Shown one piece after another: positions 15,884 to 23,678 of a DNA stretch of 64,000 nt; position 1 is the first letter of the stretch, and each line of letters starts with the position of its first letter. The DNA is from Kitasatospora xanthocidica (GTDB lineage: Bacteria; Actinomycetota; Actinomycetes; Streptomycetales; Streptomycetaceae), in assembly GCF_014656195.1 (NCBI RefSeq), contig NZ_BNBY01000015.1, forward strand, positions 1-64,000, read 5' to 3'. Both the position numbers and the translations under genes were made by a program. Under the pieces are notes generated by a model. It had not been told where the DNA came from and did not search any database. It was given only the letters and a program-made list of their open reading frames with translations.

Positions 15884-17137
15884 GTGTATCTTCGGTACTC
15901 CTACCGCATCTATCCGACGTCAGGTCAGTGTGCGTCGCTGGCCAGGACGTTCGGGTGTGCGCGGGTGGTGTACAACGATGCCTTGGCGGCGCGGAAGGAG
16001 GCCCGGAAGGCTGGGCGGCCGTACCCGAAGAGCACCGATCTTCAGAAGCTGGTGATCACCGGGGCGAAGAAGACGGCGGAGCGGGCGTGGCTGGCCTCGG
16101 TTGGCGTGGACCCGCTGATCCAGTCCCTGCGGGATCTTGATACCGCGTACCGGAACTTCTTCGACTCTGTGTCCGGCAAGCGGGCCGGTCGTCCTGTCGG
16201 ATTGCCCCGCTTCAAGTCGAAGCGGGACAATCATCAGAGCCTCCGCTTCACCCGCAACGGATTCCGCGTCCGGGGCAATGGGAAGCTGAATCTGGCGAAG
16301 ATCGGCGATGTGCGCGTGAAGTGGTCCCGCGCTCTCCCGGCCGACCCGTCGTCGGTGACCATCGTGCTGGACCCGTCCGGCCGGTACCACGCGAGTTTCG
16401 TGGTGGACGTCGAACCGAGCCACTTGCCCGAGGTCGATGCCGAGGTCGGCATCGACCTCGGGCTGACCACATACGCCGTCCTCTCGGACGGCACGGTGAT
16501 CGACAACCCGCGCTTCCTCCGCAAGGCGGAGAAGAAGCTCAAGGCCGCGCAGCGGGAGCTGTCCCGCAAGGCCAAGGGCTCGAAGAACCGGGCCAAGGCC
16601 CGCATCAAGGTCGCCAAGGCGCACGCCAAGGTGGCCGACACCCGCATGGACTGGCTGCACAAGCAGACCACCAAGTTGATCGGCGAAACCCAAGCCGTCT
16701 ACCTGGAGGACCTGAACGTGCGCGGCCTCGCCCGAGGCCGACTCGCCAAGTCCGTCCACGACGCCGGATGGGCCACCTTCCGGCGCCTGCTCGAAGAGAA
16801 GGCCGCCCGCTACGGGCGCACCGTCGGTGTCGTGCATCGGGCGTTCCCGTCCTCCCAGCTCTGCTCGGCGTGTGGACACCGCGACGGGCCCAAGCCGCCC
16901 GCCGTCCGCGAGTGGGCCTGCGGCGCGTGTGGCGTGCTGCATGACCGTGACCTCAATGCTGCTCGAAACATCCTGGCCGCCGGGCAGGCGGACAGGCTAA
17001 ACGCCCCTGGAGGGCCGGTCAGTCCCGGTGTGGCGATCCCACGCCGGGCACGGCCCGTCGAACGGGGAACCCGCCTCGGCGACCCGCCACGCACGGATGT
17101 CCGTGCCACGGGCGCGGGAGGAGTTCCCGTCCTTTAG
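15884..17137 (+). CDS. tnpB: TnpB RNA-guided endonuclease
   Basis: 417 residues from GTG 15884. TnpB uses an RNA made from the element's right end (omegaRNA/reRNA) to cut matching DNA beside a short TAM. The RuvC triad is intact: Asp191 in GIDLGL, Glu275 in YLEDLNV, and the Asp354/Asp356 pair in HDRDLNAA. The zinc finger is Cys327/Cys330 and Cys346/Cys349. The N-terminal helix-turn-helix-like region begins LRYSYRIYPT and continues to PRFKSKR. A ~50-residue Arg/Gly/Pro tail after NILAAGQAD overlaps the RNA-coding right end, as usual. All catalytic residues are present, so it is probably active. Confidence 0.92.
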   Translation: MYLRYSYRIYPTSGQCASLARTFGCARVVYNDALAARKEARKAGRPYPKSTDLQKLVITGAKKTAERAWLASVGVDPLIQSLRDLDTAYRNFFDSVSGKRAGRPVGLPRFKSKRDNHQSLRFTRNGFRVRGNGKLNLAKIGDVRVKWSRALPADPSSVTIVLDPSGRYHASFVVDVEPSHLPEVDAEVGIDLGLTTYAVLSDGTVIDNPRFLRKAEKKLKAAQRELSRKAKGSKNRAKARIKVAKAHAKVADTRMDWLHKQTTKLIGETQAVYLEDLNVRGLARGRLAKSVHDAGWATFRRLLEEKAARYGRTVGVVHRAFPSSQLCSACGHRDGPKPPAVREWACGACGVLHDRDLNAARNILAAGQADRLNAPGGPVSPGVAIPRRARPVERGTRLGDPPRTDVRATGAGGVPVL

Positions 17138-17154
17138 GGCGGGGAGGATGTCAA
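17091..17154 (+). ncRNA. omegaRNA (reRNA) 3' scaffold of the TnpB element
   Basis: Two hairpins mark the scaffold: GCACGG-ATGT-CCGTGC (17091-17106) and CCCGTCC-TTTA-GGGCGGG (17126-17143, one U-G pair). The scaffold ends at GATGTCAA, 17154. It overlaps the last 47 bases of tnpB. The guide would be the flanking DNA starting at 17155 (TACGGTCTCC...). The 5' extent of the RNA within tnpB cannot be set from sequence. Confidence 0.65.
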
Positions 17155-17266
17155 TACGGTCTCCTGGTGAGGGTCGTGGACGCGACGCGCTTCGCTACGC
17201 TGCTCCGTCCGTCGGCATGCGTCCCGTACGGTATATCGAACATTGCCGGGAGAGAAGAGGTCGAGG

Positions 17267-18007
17267 GTGAACGACGCCGAGGAGCCCGGTCCGCACCGGG
17301 CGGGTGAGCAGGGCACGGAGACCGTCCGGGGTGTCCTCGCCGCCAACCTGAAGCGGGTGCGGGCGCAGCGCGGGCTCTCGCTCTCCGAGCTGTCCCGGCG
17401 GGCCGGGATCGGCAAGGCGACGCTCTCCCAACTGGAGTCCGGGGCCGGCAACCCGACCCTGGAGACCGTGCTCGGACTCTCCCGGGTGCTCGGCGTGCCG
17501 ATCTCCGACCTGGTGGAGGCACGGCCCGCCGACGAGGTGACGGTGGTGCGGGCGGCCGACGCCGAGGTGCTGAGCGGCCGGGGCGTGGACCTGCGCCCGC
17601 TGCGCCGGATCGAGTCCGGGGACGTGGTGTTCGAGATCTACGACCAGCAGGTGCGCACCGACGGCACCCAGATCTCCGCCGGCCACATCGGCACCGAGCA
17701 CACCGTCGTCCAGGCCGGGCGGCTGCGGGTCCGGGCCGGGCGCCGGGAGGTCGAGCTCGGCCCGGGCGACTACGTCGGCTTCGACGCCTCGCTGCCGCAC
17801 TCGTACACGGCGGTGGGCGGCGAGCCGGTGCGCTCGGTGCTCCTCCTGCAGTACCGGGCGGAGCAGCGGCTGCACCTCGCGGGCGAGGGGGCGGGGGAGG
17901 GGGCGGACGGGGCCGTCGGGCGGGCCGCCCTGGAACCCGCCGCGCAGCCTGCCCTGGGGCCGTCGCAGGGCCCGTTGCAGGGGCCGTCGCTGGGGACTGC
18001 GCACTGA
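17267..18007 (+). CDS. XRE-family regulator with C-terminal cupin sensor
   Basis: 246 residues from GTG at 17267, which follows AGAGG; an upstream ATG at 17243 is less likely. Residues ~20-80 are an XRE helix-turn-helix (LSLSELSRRAGIGKATLSQL, then GAGNPTLETVLGLSRVLGVP). Residues ~110-200 form a small cupin barrel that binds an effector (VVQAGRLRVRAGRREVELGP, then DYVGFDASLPHSYTAVGG). Many such proteins regulate an adjacent permease or amine-catabolic gene, but no obvious target is adjacent here. The last ~45 residues are low-complexity, with imperfect GAGEGADGA and GPSQGPLQGPSLG repeats. A TATATCGAACA stretch at 17231-17241 may be its -10 region. Confidence 0.85.
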   Translation: MNDAEEPGPHRAGEQGTETVRGVLAANLKRVRAQRGLSLSELSRRAGIGKATLSQLESGAGNPTLETVLGLSRVLGVPISDLVEARPADEVTVVRAADAEVLSGRGVDLRPLRRIESGDVVFEIYDQQVRTDGTQISAGHIGTEHTVVQAGRLRVRAGRREVELGPGDYVGFDASLPHSYTAVGGEPVRSVLLLQYRAEQRLHLAGEGAGEGADGAVGRAALEPAAQPALGPSQGPLQGPSLGTAH

Positions 18008-18035
18008 GCCGGTGCGGTTCGCCAGGGGCGCCGGA

Positions 18036-18053
18036 TGTTCGGTTTACCGAACA
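18036..18053. promoter_or_regulatory. perfect palindrome of unknown role
   Basis: TGTTCGGTTTACCGAACA is an 8-bp-arm perfect palindrome (2-bp centre) between the XRE-cupin gene and its terminator. It has the look of a repressor site or a hairpin; the position downstream of the stop is odd for an operator. Confidence 0.45.
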
Positions 18054-18069
18054 AGCGGCCGGGGATTTT

Positions 18070-18107
18070 GCTCCGGCCCCCACTCCCCTCGTGGTGGGGG
18101 CCGGAGC
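18070..18107 (+). terminator. terminator after the XRE-cupin gene
   Basis: GCTCCGGCCCCCAC (18070-18083) pairs perfectly with GTGGGGGCCGGAGC (18094-18107), a 14-bp stem. Confidence 0.8.
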
Positions 18108-18236
18108 GGGCTTCCCCCGTGCCGACGGAGAGAGCATGCCAAGCGCGGCGGCCGGACGGCCATGCATTAGCCTCTGGGCCTAATAGTTGAGAACGCGCCA
18201 GGTCAGGGCGGCTGCGGGGGAGCGGGAGGACGATTC

Positions 18237-19253
18237 GTGATCGCATTGAAGTTCGGGGTCGCGGATCTCGCGAAGACCCGGTTCGTCATATCGCCGCTCG
18301 ACCACCTGATGGCCGGCTCGGCCAGGCAGGGCGTGCACCAGGGCACCGGGTCGCGCAGCGAGCGCTGGTGGCGGGACGTCCGCCGCCATGTGCCCGACCG
18401 GGCCCGGCGCTTCCTCGACGTGGTCAACGCGAGCCCGATCGGCGTCCCCGACTTCATGGTGGCCGACCTCGACGCCGTCCGCCGGCAGCTGGACGACGAG
18501 CTCGACGCGCTCCTCGCCGTCCCGCAGCAGGTCGTCGAGGAGGGCGTCGCGCCGTTCGGCAGCGGGACCGGACTCCCGACCGCCCTCGCCCGGTTGTGCG
18601 ACGACGGCACCCGGGGCCTGCGCGAGGTCAGCGACGGCGCCTGGGCACTCTTCCGCACCTGCCTCGCCCCGGACTGGCCCGAGATCCGCCGCGCCCTGGA
18701 AGCCGACATCGCCGTCCGGGCCCGCACCGCCGCCCGCTCCGGGATCGGCGCGATGCTCGACTCGCTCCACCCGAACGCGGTCTGGCGGGACGAGGGCGTC
18801 CTGGAGTGCACCCTCGGCGAACTGGAGGGCTCCTTCGACCTGGGCGGCCGGGGCCTGGAGCTGCGGCCCAACTTCTTCGTCCAGCAGAGCATCGGCCTCC
18901 TGGCCGGACCGGACCGCCAGAGCCTGCTGCTGCACCCCCTCGGCGCCCCGGCCGCCGAACCCCCGACCCGGCCGTCGACCGCCGACGGCCTCGCCGCCGT
19001 CCTCGGCCCCGCCCGGGCCCGCGTGCTGCGCGTGATCGCCGGCGGCGGCTGCTCCACCGCCGAACTCGCCCAGCGCCTCGGCGTCACCCCGCCCTCCGCC
19101 TCCGCCCACGCCGCCGCCCTGCGCGCGGCCGGGCTGATCGGCACCCGGCGCGAGGGCAGGCAGGTCCGCCACACCCTCACCGACGTCGGCCAGGACCTCC
19201 TCCTCGACAACCCGCAACCCCCGGCCCCGGCCCCGACCTCGGCCCCGGCCTGA
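18237..19253 (+). CDS. ArsR-like winged-helix regulator (DUF5937 type)
   Basis: 338 residues from GTG 18237 with GGGAGGA upstream. Residues ~1-240 match the Streptomyces layout called DUF5937: an N-terminal FGVADLAKTRFVISPLDHLM that recurs in the family, and a central helical region ending in ELRPNFFVQQSIGLL. Residues ~265-325 are an ArsR-type winged helix (CSTAELAQRLGVTPPSASAH, then LRAAGLIGTRREGRQVRHTL). The tail is Pro/Ala. The ligand is unknown. Such proteins often sit beside an MFS transporter; here the next gene is the STAND NTPase, 120 bp downstream on the same strand. Confidence 0.8.
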   Translation: MIALKFGVADLAKTRFVISPLDHLMAGSARQGVHQGTGSRSERWWRDVRRHVPDRARRFLDVVNASPIGVPDFMVADLDAVRRQLDDELDALLAVPQQVVEEGVAPFGSGTGLPTALARLCDDGTRGLREVSDGAWALFRTCLAPDWPEIRRALEADIAVRARTAARSGIGAMLDSLHPNAVWRDEGVLECTLGELEGSFDLGGRGLELRPNFFVQQSIGLLAGPDRQSLLLHPLGAPAAEPPTRPSTADGLAAVLGPARARVLRVIAGGGCSTAELAQRLGVTPPSASAHAAALRAAGLIGTRREGRQVRHTLTDVGQDLLLDNPQPPAPAPTSAPA

Positions 19254-19283
19254 GCGGAGGCCGGTCCGAGCGGAGGCCGGTCC
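19252..19283 (+). repeat. two perfect 16-bp direct repeats
   Basis: GAGCGGAGGCCGGTCC occurs twice in immediate tandem, starting at the last bases of the preceding gene. A third partial copy (GAG) follows. It is probably slippage; it could affect termination or the promoter of the next gene. Confidence 0.7.
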
Positions 19284-19372
19284 GAGCCTGCCCGTTTTGC
19301 CGCTACGATGCCAGCCTGCATTGCGCACCCAGGCAATTGACACATGGTCAGTGAATCGGGAAGGGCCTTCGA

Positions 19373-22300
19373 ATGGTCGGGCAGACACCGGACTCGGCTG
19401 TGGCCGTGCTCCGCAGGATGGAAGACGCCTACGCCCCTGCGGTAGCGGGGGAGGCCCGGAATGCCAGGGAAAGCGTCGCGGCTCTGGAGTTCCTGCTTCG
19501 GTTCACCTCGCTCCTCACCGTCTGCACTCTGAGGTCCGCAGGCGTGGATGAATCGGGGCCCGGCCGATCCCCGGGTTACCGCTTCTGGGAGGAGACCTTG
19601 GAGGCCTTGGGGCGTGACACCAGGGCGGTCGCGGTGAACGGTCCGACCGTGGCCCGCGTGCGGGCGGCGGTTGCGAGCCTGGTCAGTCTCCACAGCGAGG
19701 GCCCGGGAAGGGCCGTACCGTTCGAGAAGTTCAAACTGCTCCGAGACCACCTCAGTCACGCCGGTCCGGTCGGCTCGGACTGGGACAAACTGGTCGACGG
19801 ACCGGTCCGGAAGCTCTGGGACATCGTGGCAGAGTGCCTGGCGGATGCTCGGATCGAGATCGAACCGGGAAGCCCCGAGGGCCGTCCGGTGCTGGTACAC
19901 GGGAACGATCGGGTGAACCTGTTCCCGTTCTTCTACACTGCGAAGGACGGCACCTGGCAGGTCTTCTCCGGATACAGCAACAAGAAGCCTTCCTTCATGT
20001 CGTTCGGTACGTCACACAAGACGCTCACTGACGCGGTCTCCGCGGACACGGCCAGGCGGCTGGAGTCCCTCCTGAGGAAGCCGGGAACGCATGATGCAGC
20101 CCGGAACGCATTCAGCCGTCACGTCCTCAAGGATCTGACGTCCTTCAAGGAGAAGCATTCCCCTCTGGAGGTTGAGGACGCTCCGCCGAGTCTGGGTGGC
20201 TCTGGGTTCGTCGTGACATGGTCGCAGGCGGTGAGCAAGGGGACAGATGTTCGCAGTGACCACTTCAGGATCGGACCGGACAACCGCTGGGAGTGGTCCT
20301 CCGGGAACGACACGTGGGTGTCGTACAGCACCTTCCTCCGGACTATCGCGAACCTGCCTGTGGCGGCCCGCCGGCTGCAGTGGGTGATGGACGAGCTGGA
20401 GGAGCGCCTGCGGACGGAGGAGAAGGAGCAACTGGGCTGGGAGTCGGAGGTGGTTCTCCGTCCCGCCACCGTCGTCGTGAAGGATGCGATCGTACAGAAG
20501 AGCGGGCAGCAACCGCCTGAGGCGGAGGACTTCAACGCGCTCATCGCCGCTGTAGACGAGCAGAGCGGAGCCAAGCGGGAGCAGACGCTGCTCTACTTCA
20601 TCAACGGTGAGGCCGGCATCGGCAAGACCCGGGCCATGCTCACCGCAGCGCGCGCTCGGGCCGCGGAGCTCGGTGCGTCGTCGGATGCCGGTGACATCGA
20701 CAGGCCTCTTCTCCTGTACATCCAGTCGAGCGGTCGAGTTCTGAAGGGCCTGACCGAGGCGGTCAACAACGCCACCTCGGAGACTCGGAACCTTACCTCC
20801 GAGGTGGTGAAGACGCTCTGCCGGAACGGGGTGATCGCCCTCCTCGTTGATGGCTTCGACGAACTCCTGGGAGGTGCCGGCTTTGACGATGCGGTCGGCG
20901 ACCTGCGGCCCTGGCTGAAGGACCTCGAGGGGCGGGGAGTCCTGGTTGTCTCGGCTCGCTCGTCCTACTACGAGAACCAGTTCCGCGAGAGTCTCCGGAA
21001 GGCCGATCAGGACCACGCGACGGTCCACCACCAGATCGCCGAGATGCAGAAGTGGCGGCGGGGGGAGATTCGATCGTTCCTCACCGAGAACGGAGTTCCC
21101 GCGTCCAGGCTGAGCGGAATCAGTTCGGAGGACTGGGAGCTACTCGGTCTCCCCTTCTTCGCCCGCTCGTTCGTCGAGCTTGTGCGCCAGGGCGGTGACC
21201 TGCCTGGAAGCTCGTCGGACCTCATGGGACATTTGGTGGAGAGCTATCTGGTTCGTGAGGAGAACAAGCTCAGGGACCCGTCGAACAGCAACGCACCCAT
21301 GCTCTCCCGCAAGCAGATCGGCCAGGTCTTCGAGAACGTGGTCGACTTCATGGTCGGCAACAAGGAACGCGAGGTGGACCTGGACAGCCTCGAATGGTCC
21401 GCTGGCATCGTGCTGGGTGTGGATGATCCCGAAGAGCTGCAGAATGACTACGCGCACCTCAGGAAGCGGCTGTCGGTCCTGTGCGGCATGACAGCCGAGA
21501 ACCTGGCCGGTGACGAGGCCGGTCGGCGATTCCGCTTCCAGCATGAGTTGTTCTTCGACTACTTCCTTGCGGGGCTGGTGATCGGGCACGTGCAGCGAGG
21601 CGAGACCGGGTCGTTCAACCGTCTCCTCCAGGCTGTGGAGTGGCGGTCGGCCATGACGAGGCGGGTGGCGTCCGAGATCGGGTCAGACGAGCTGTACCAG
21701 GCTCTGCGTGAGTGCGACCCCTCCCTCGCTGACCGAGGATCCGAGGTAGGTCGTGAGATGGCGGCGCGCAATCGTGGGTCGCTCTGGTTGGCGAGCATGC
21801 GTGCGACCGGGCGGGTAGCCGAGGTTGACATCAAGGATGCGACGTTTGCGGACCCAGTCGACCTGAGCCAGGCGACGGCCGTGCGAACAAGGTTTGCGGG
21901 GTGCTTCCTGCGCGCCCTGACGCTGCCCTCCGGGAGGAATTGGAACGTCTCTCTTGCGGATACCTCGATTCGTGTCCTGACCGTGCCCCAGGCGTGTACA
22001 GATCTGTCCGGCTTGCAGGGTGTTCGGCACCACGACATCAGGGAGCTCCATCTGGTCGGCCGGGCGAGCTACTACCGTCGCCCCGAAATTCTGGATGCGC
22101 TGCGGCGGTTCCACGCAGGAGTCACGGATGCCGGGGTCCAGGAATCGGTAACGCCGGTCGCGGTAGACGCCTCGGTCTACTTCCTCCGGTACATCGACTA
22201 CAGCATGATCGGTCCGATGACTCTCCAGGCCGGGAACTACCACCCGGACGACCAGCGCCTCAAGTGGGTCCTGGAATACGAAGGCGAATGGAAGCCGTTC

Positions 22301-22465
22301 GTGGATGCCCTGCTCCAAGCGAGTCTGGCGACGGTCGAGAACCTCTCCGCCAGTGGAAACCGGAAGGTGCGGCTCAAGCTGAAGATCGGTGCCGCCAGGA
22401 TCCTGGACAGGGATTCCGGGGACCCCAGGGTGCAGGAGTTCTGGGAGGGGCGCGAGACGGCGTAG
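19373..22465 (+). CDS. STAND/NACHT NTPase with HEPN-like N-terminus, candidate anti-phage defence protein
   Basis: 1030 residues, ATG 19373. Residues ~30-155 are predicted helical and contain RDHLSH (R124...H129), the R-x4-H pattern of HEPN ribonucleases. Residues ~165-235 and ~275-325 look beta-rich, with repeated aromatic strands (NLFPFFYTA, WQVFSGYS, DNRWEWSS). The NACHT NTPase begins ~residue 400: Walker A GEAGIGKTR (412-420), Walker B LLVDGFDELL (490-499), and a sensor-like VLVVSARSSYY. FRFQHELFFDYFLAGL (~720) is the winged-helix/HETHS-like end typical of NACHT proteins. Residues ~800-1030 may be the sensor, with pentapeptide-like or irregular repeats (ATFADPVDLSQATAVRTRFA). Codon use is visibly less GC-extreme than in its neighbours, suggesting transfer. 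It stands alone and ends at a hairpin. Role in phage sensing and abortive infection is inferred from related bNACHT and Avs proteins; the specific architecture is not one I know. Confidence 0.75.
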   Translation: MVGQTPDSAVAVLRRMEDAYAPAVAGEARNARESVAALEFLLRFTSLLTVCTLRSAGVDESGPGRSPGYRFWEETLEALGRDTRAVAVNGPTVARVRAAVASLVSLHSEGPGRAVPFEKFKLLRDHLSHAGPVGSDWDKLVDGPVRKLWDIVAECLADARIEIEPGSPEGRPVLVHGNDRVNLFPFFYTAKDGTWQVFSGYSNKKPSFMSFGTSHKTLTDAVSADTARRLESLLRKPGTHDAARNAFSRHVLKDLTSFKEKHSPLEVEDAPPSLGGSGFVVTWSQAVSKGTDVRSDHFRIGPDNRWEWSSGNDTWVSYSTFLRTIANLPVAARRLQWVMDELEERLRTEEKEQLGWESEVVLRPATVVVKDAIVQKSGQQPPEAEDFNALIAAVDEQSGAKREQTLLYFINGEAGIGKTRAMLTAARARAAELGASSDAGDIDRPLLLYIQSSGRVLKGLTEAVNNATSETRNLTSEVVKTLCRNGVIALLVDGFDELLGGAGFDDAVGDLRPWLKDLEGRGVLVVSARSSYYENQFRESLRKADQDHATVHHQIAEMQKWRRGEIRSFLTENGVPASRLSGISSEDWELLGLPFFARSFVELVRQGGDLPGSSSDLMGHLVESYLVREENKLRDPSNSNAPMLSRKQIGQVFENVVDFMVGNKEREVDLDSLEWSAGIVLGVDDPEELQNDYAHLRKRLSVLCGMTAENLAGDEAGRRFRFQHELFFDYFLAGLVIGHVQRGETGSFNRLLQAVEWRSAMTRRVASEIGSDELYQALRECDPSLADRGSEVGREMAARNRGSLWLASMRATGRVAEVDIKDATFADPVDLSQATAVRTRFAGCFLRALTLPSGRNWNVSLADTSIRVLTVPQACTDLSGLQGVRHHDIRELHLVGRASYYRRPEILDALRRFHAGVTDAGVQESVTPVAVDASVYFLRYIDYSMIGPMTLQAGNYHPDDQRLKWVLEYEGEWKPFVDALLQASLATVENLSASGNRKVRLKLKIGAARILDRDSGDPRVQEFWEGRETA

Positions 22466-22485
22466 CCGCCGCGTGGCAGGTTGCT

Positions 22486-22513
22486 GCGGGCTTCGAGGGG
22501 CCTCGAAGCCCGC
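22486..22513 (+). terminator. terminator hairpin after the STAND gene
   Basis: GCGGGCTTCGAGG and CCTCGAAGCCCGC form a perfect 13-bp stem around GG. A nearly identical hairpin with AG in the centre lies at 28403-28434. Confidence 0.75.
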
Positions 22514-22927
22514 GCTGAGGACCTGGGCGTCAACTGGCTGTTCCGGTGATCCGCCCCGGCGGTGCGAACGGTGTGGAAACGGGCCGTGAACTGTTCCCCC
22601 GTCGGGGTCCTCTCCGTGCCGCGCCGTCGACCGCGCGGTCCCGCCCGGGCGCGGTGGTGAACGGCGCCCGGCGGCCGGCCGTCCACGACGGGCCCGGGGC
22701 CGAAACGCCCAGGACACGGGCCACGAGCACCGCCTTTCACAGCGCATACCCCCGGGCGTCACCGGGGGTTGGCCCGCCGGTCGGTCATCCCCCGGAGGCT
22801 CGGGGCCGGGCCCGGCGATGATCGGCGAACCGCTGCCGTCCGCCACCGGTCCGGGCATCATGGGCCAGGACGGGTCGTCGCGGAGCGGGCGGAAGCGGGA
22901 ACGCGGAAGCGGAACAGGAGTCGACCG
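22514..22927. other. intergenic region without a recognised gene
   Basis: 414 bp of high-GC sequence between the STAND gene terminator and the zinc-ribbon gene. Open frames here have shuffled Arg/Pro/Ala composition. CCCCCGG...CCGGGGG stretches around 22750-22795 could pair. I see no convincing gene, RNA or operator. Confidence 0.5.
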
Positions 22928-23326
22928 ATGAGAAGGCCGATGGTGGCGTTCGGCTGCGCGAAGTGTTACGGCGAGGACGCGCACGCGGTGTGGCGCGGCC
23001 AGCGGGAGGGGTTCGAGCACGAGACCGATGTGGTGGACGGCTCCCACTTCTCCGTGGACGTCCGCCGCTGCCGGGACTGCTCGCAGCGGTTCGTCTGGAT
23101 CTTCACCGAGCTCGTCGACTGGATGGGCGGCGACGACGCCCAGTACGTGACGGTCATGCCGCTCACCCCCGCCGAGGCCACCGGCCTGATCACCGGCACG
23201 CTGCGCCCCCTCGACCTGGGCGCGCTCGGCCGGGACCGCCGACGGCTGAACCACGACTGGCCGACCGGCGGCCCGGCCGTACTGCACTGGAACTCCGGGC
23301 CGTTCCGGGTCACCGGAAGCCGCTGA
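22928..23326 (+). CDS. small zinc-ribbon protein, unknown function
   Basis: 132 residues from ATG 22928, with AGGAG 7 nt upstream. Two CxxC knuckles, CAKC (10-13) and CRDC (~47-50), are spaced like a zinc ribbon, with the strand-forming SHFSVDVRR before the second pair and SQRFVWIFTELVDW after it. The C-terminal half has no motif I recognise. It is probably a soluble, metal-stabilised protein. No partner gene is adjacent, and it is a single-gene unit on the same strand as the STAND gene, 460 bp downstream. Confidence 0.7.
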   Translation: MRRPMVAFGCAKCYGEDAHAVWRGQREGFEHETDVVDGSHFSVDVRRCRDCSQRFVWIFTELVDWMGGDDAQYVTVMPLTPAEATGLITGTLRPLDLGALGRDRRRLNHDWPTGGPAVLHWNSGPFRVTGSR

Positions 23327-23453
23327 GCCGCGGCGCGGGCGCCGTCGGCCGGGGCGCCTGGTCGGGCGGCCGCGGCCCGCGTGTTGATCGGCTGTCTACC
23401 GACCCCTGCGAGGGTTCTGACGCTTGATCACACGTGAGTAGGGAGCGTCAGCA

Positions 23454-23678
23454 GTGTTTCGAACGGTTGTGGTCCGCGCGGCGGTTGCCGGTGCGGCGGT
23501 CCTGGCGTCGGTGGTGGGCGCCGTCGCATGGGGTGCCGGGGATCCCGGACGGGGGCACGGCTCGCCGGCCGAGCCGCCGGCGAAGGCCTGCGGCGGGTCG
23601 CCCGACGTGCGGTGCCTGGCGAGCAAGGTCGCGTGGAACGGGACCGGCCTGATCATCGGCGATTCTCGCCGGGGGTGA
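23454..23678 (+). CDS. short secreted or membrane-anchored peptide
   Basis: 74 residues from GTG 23454, with GGGAG 8 nt upstream. Residues 1-28 are a hydrophobic signal or anchor (VVVRAAVAGAAVLASVVGAV); the rest is short, with two cysteines (KACGGSPDVRC). Its last 26 bp overlap the 3' end of the convergent SARP gene, so it may be the 5' remnant of a longer secreted protein. No homology recognised. The good ribosome-binding site and signal peptide are the only support. Confidence 0.45.
   Translation: MFRTVVVRAAVAGAAVLASVVGAVAWGAGDPGRGHGSPAEPPAKACGGSPDVRCLASKVAWNGTGLIIGDSRRG

Larger units (their letters stand above)
15884..17154 (+). mobile_element. solo TnpB element (IS200/IS605 or IS607 type, no TnpA)
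   Basis: A tnpB gene followed by the characteristic right end, which terminates with GGGGAGGATGTCAA at 17154. No TnpA (Y1 or serine transposase) is encoded on either side, so the element depends on a transposase in trans or is immobile. The left boundary is not certain. A small hairpin (GCCGC-GAA-GCGGC at 15810-15822) and a TTGAT at 15872-15876 lie just upstream and could belong to the left end or flank. Confidence 0.75.
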
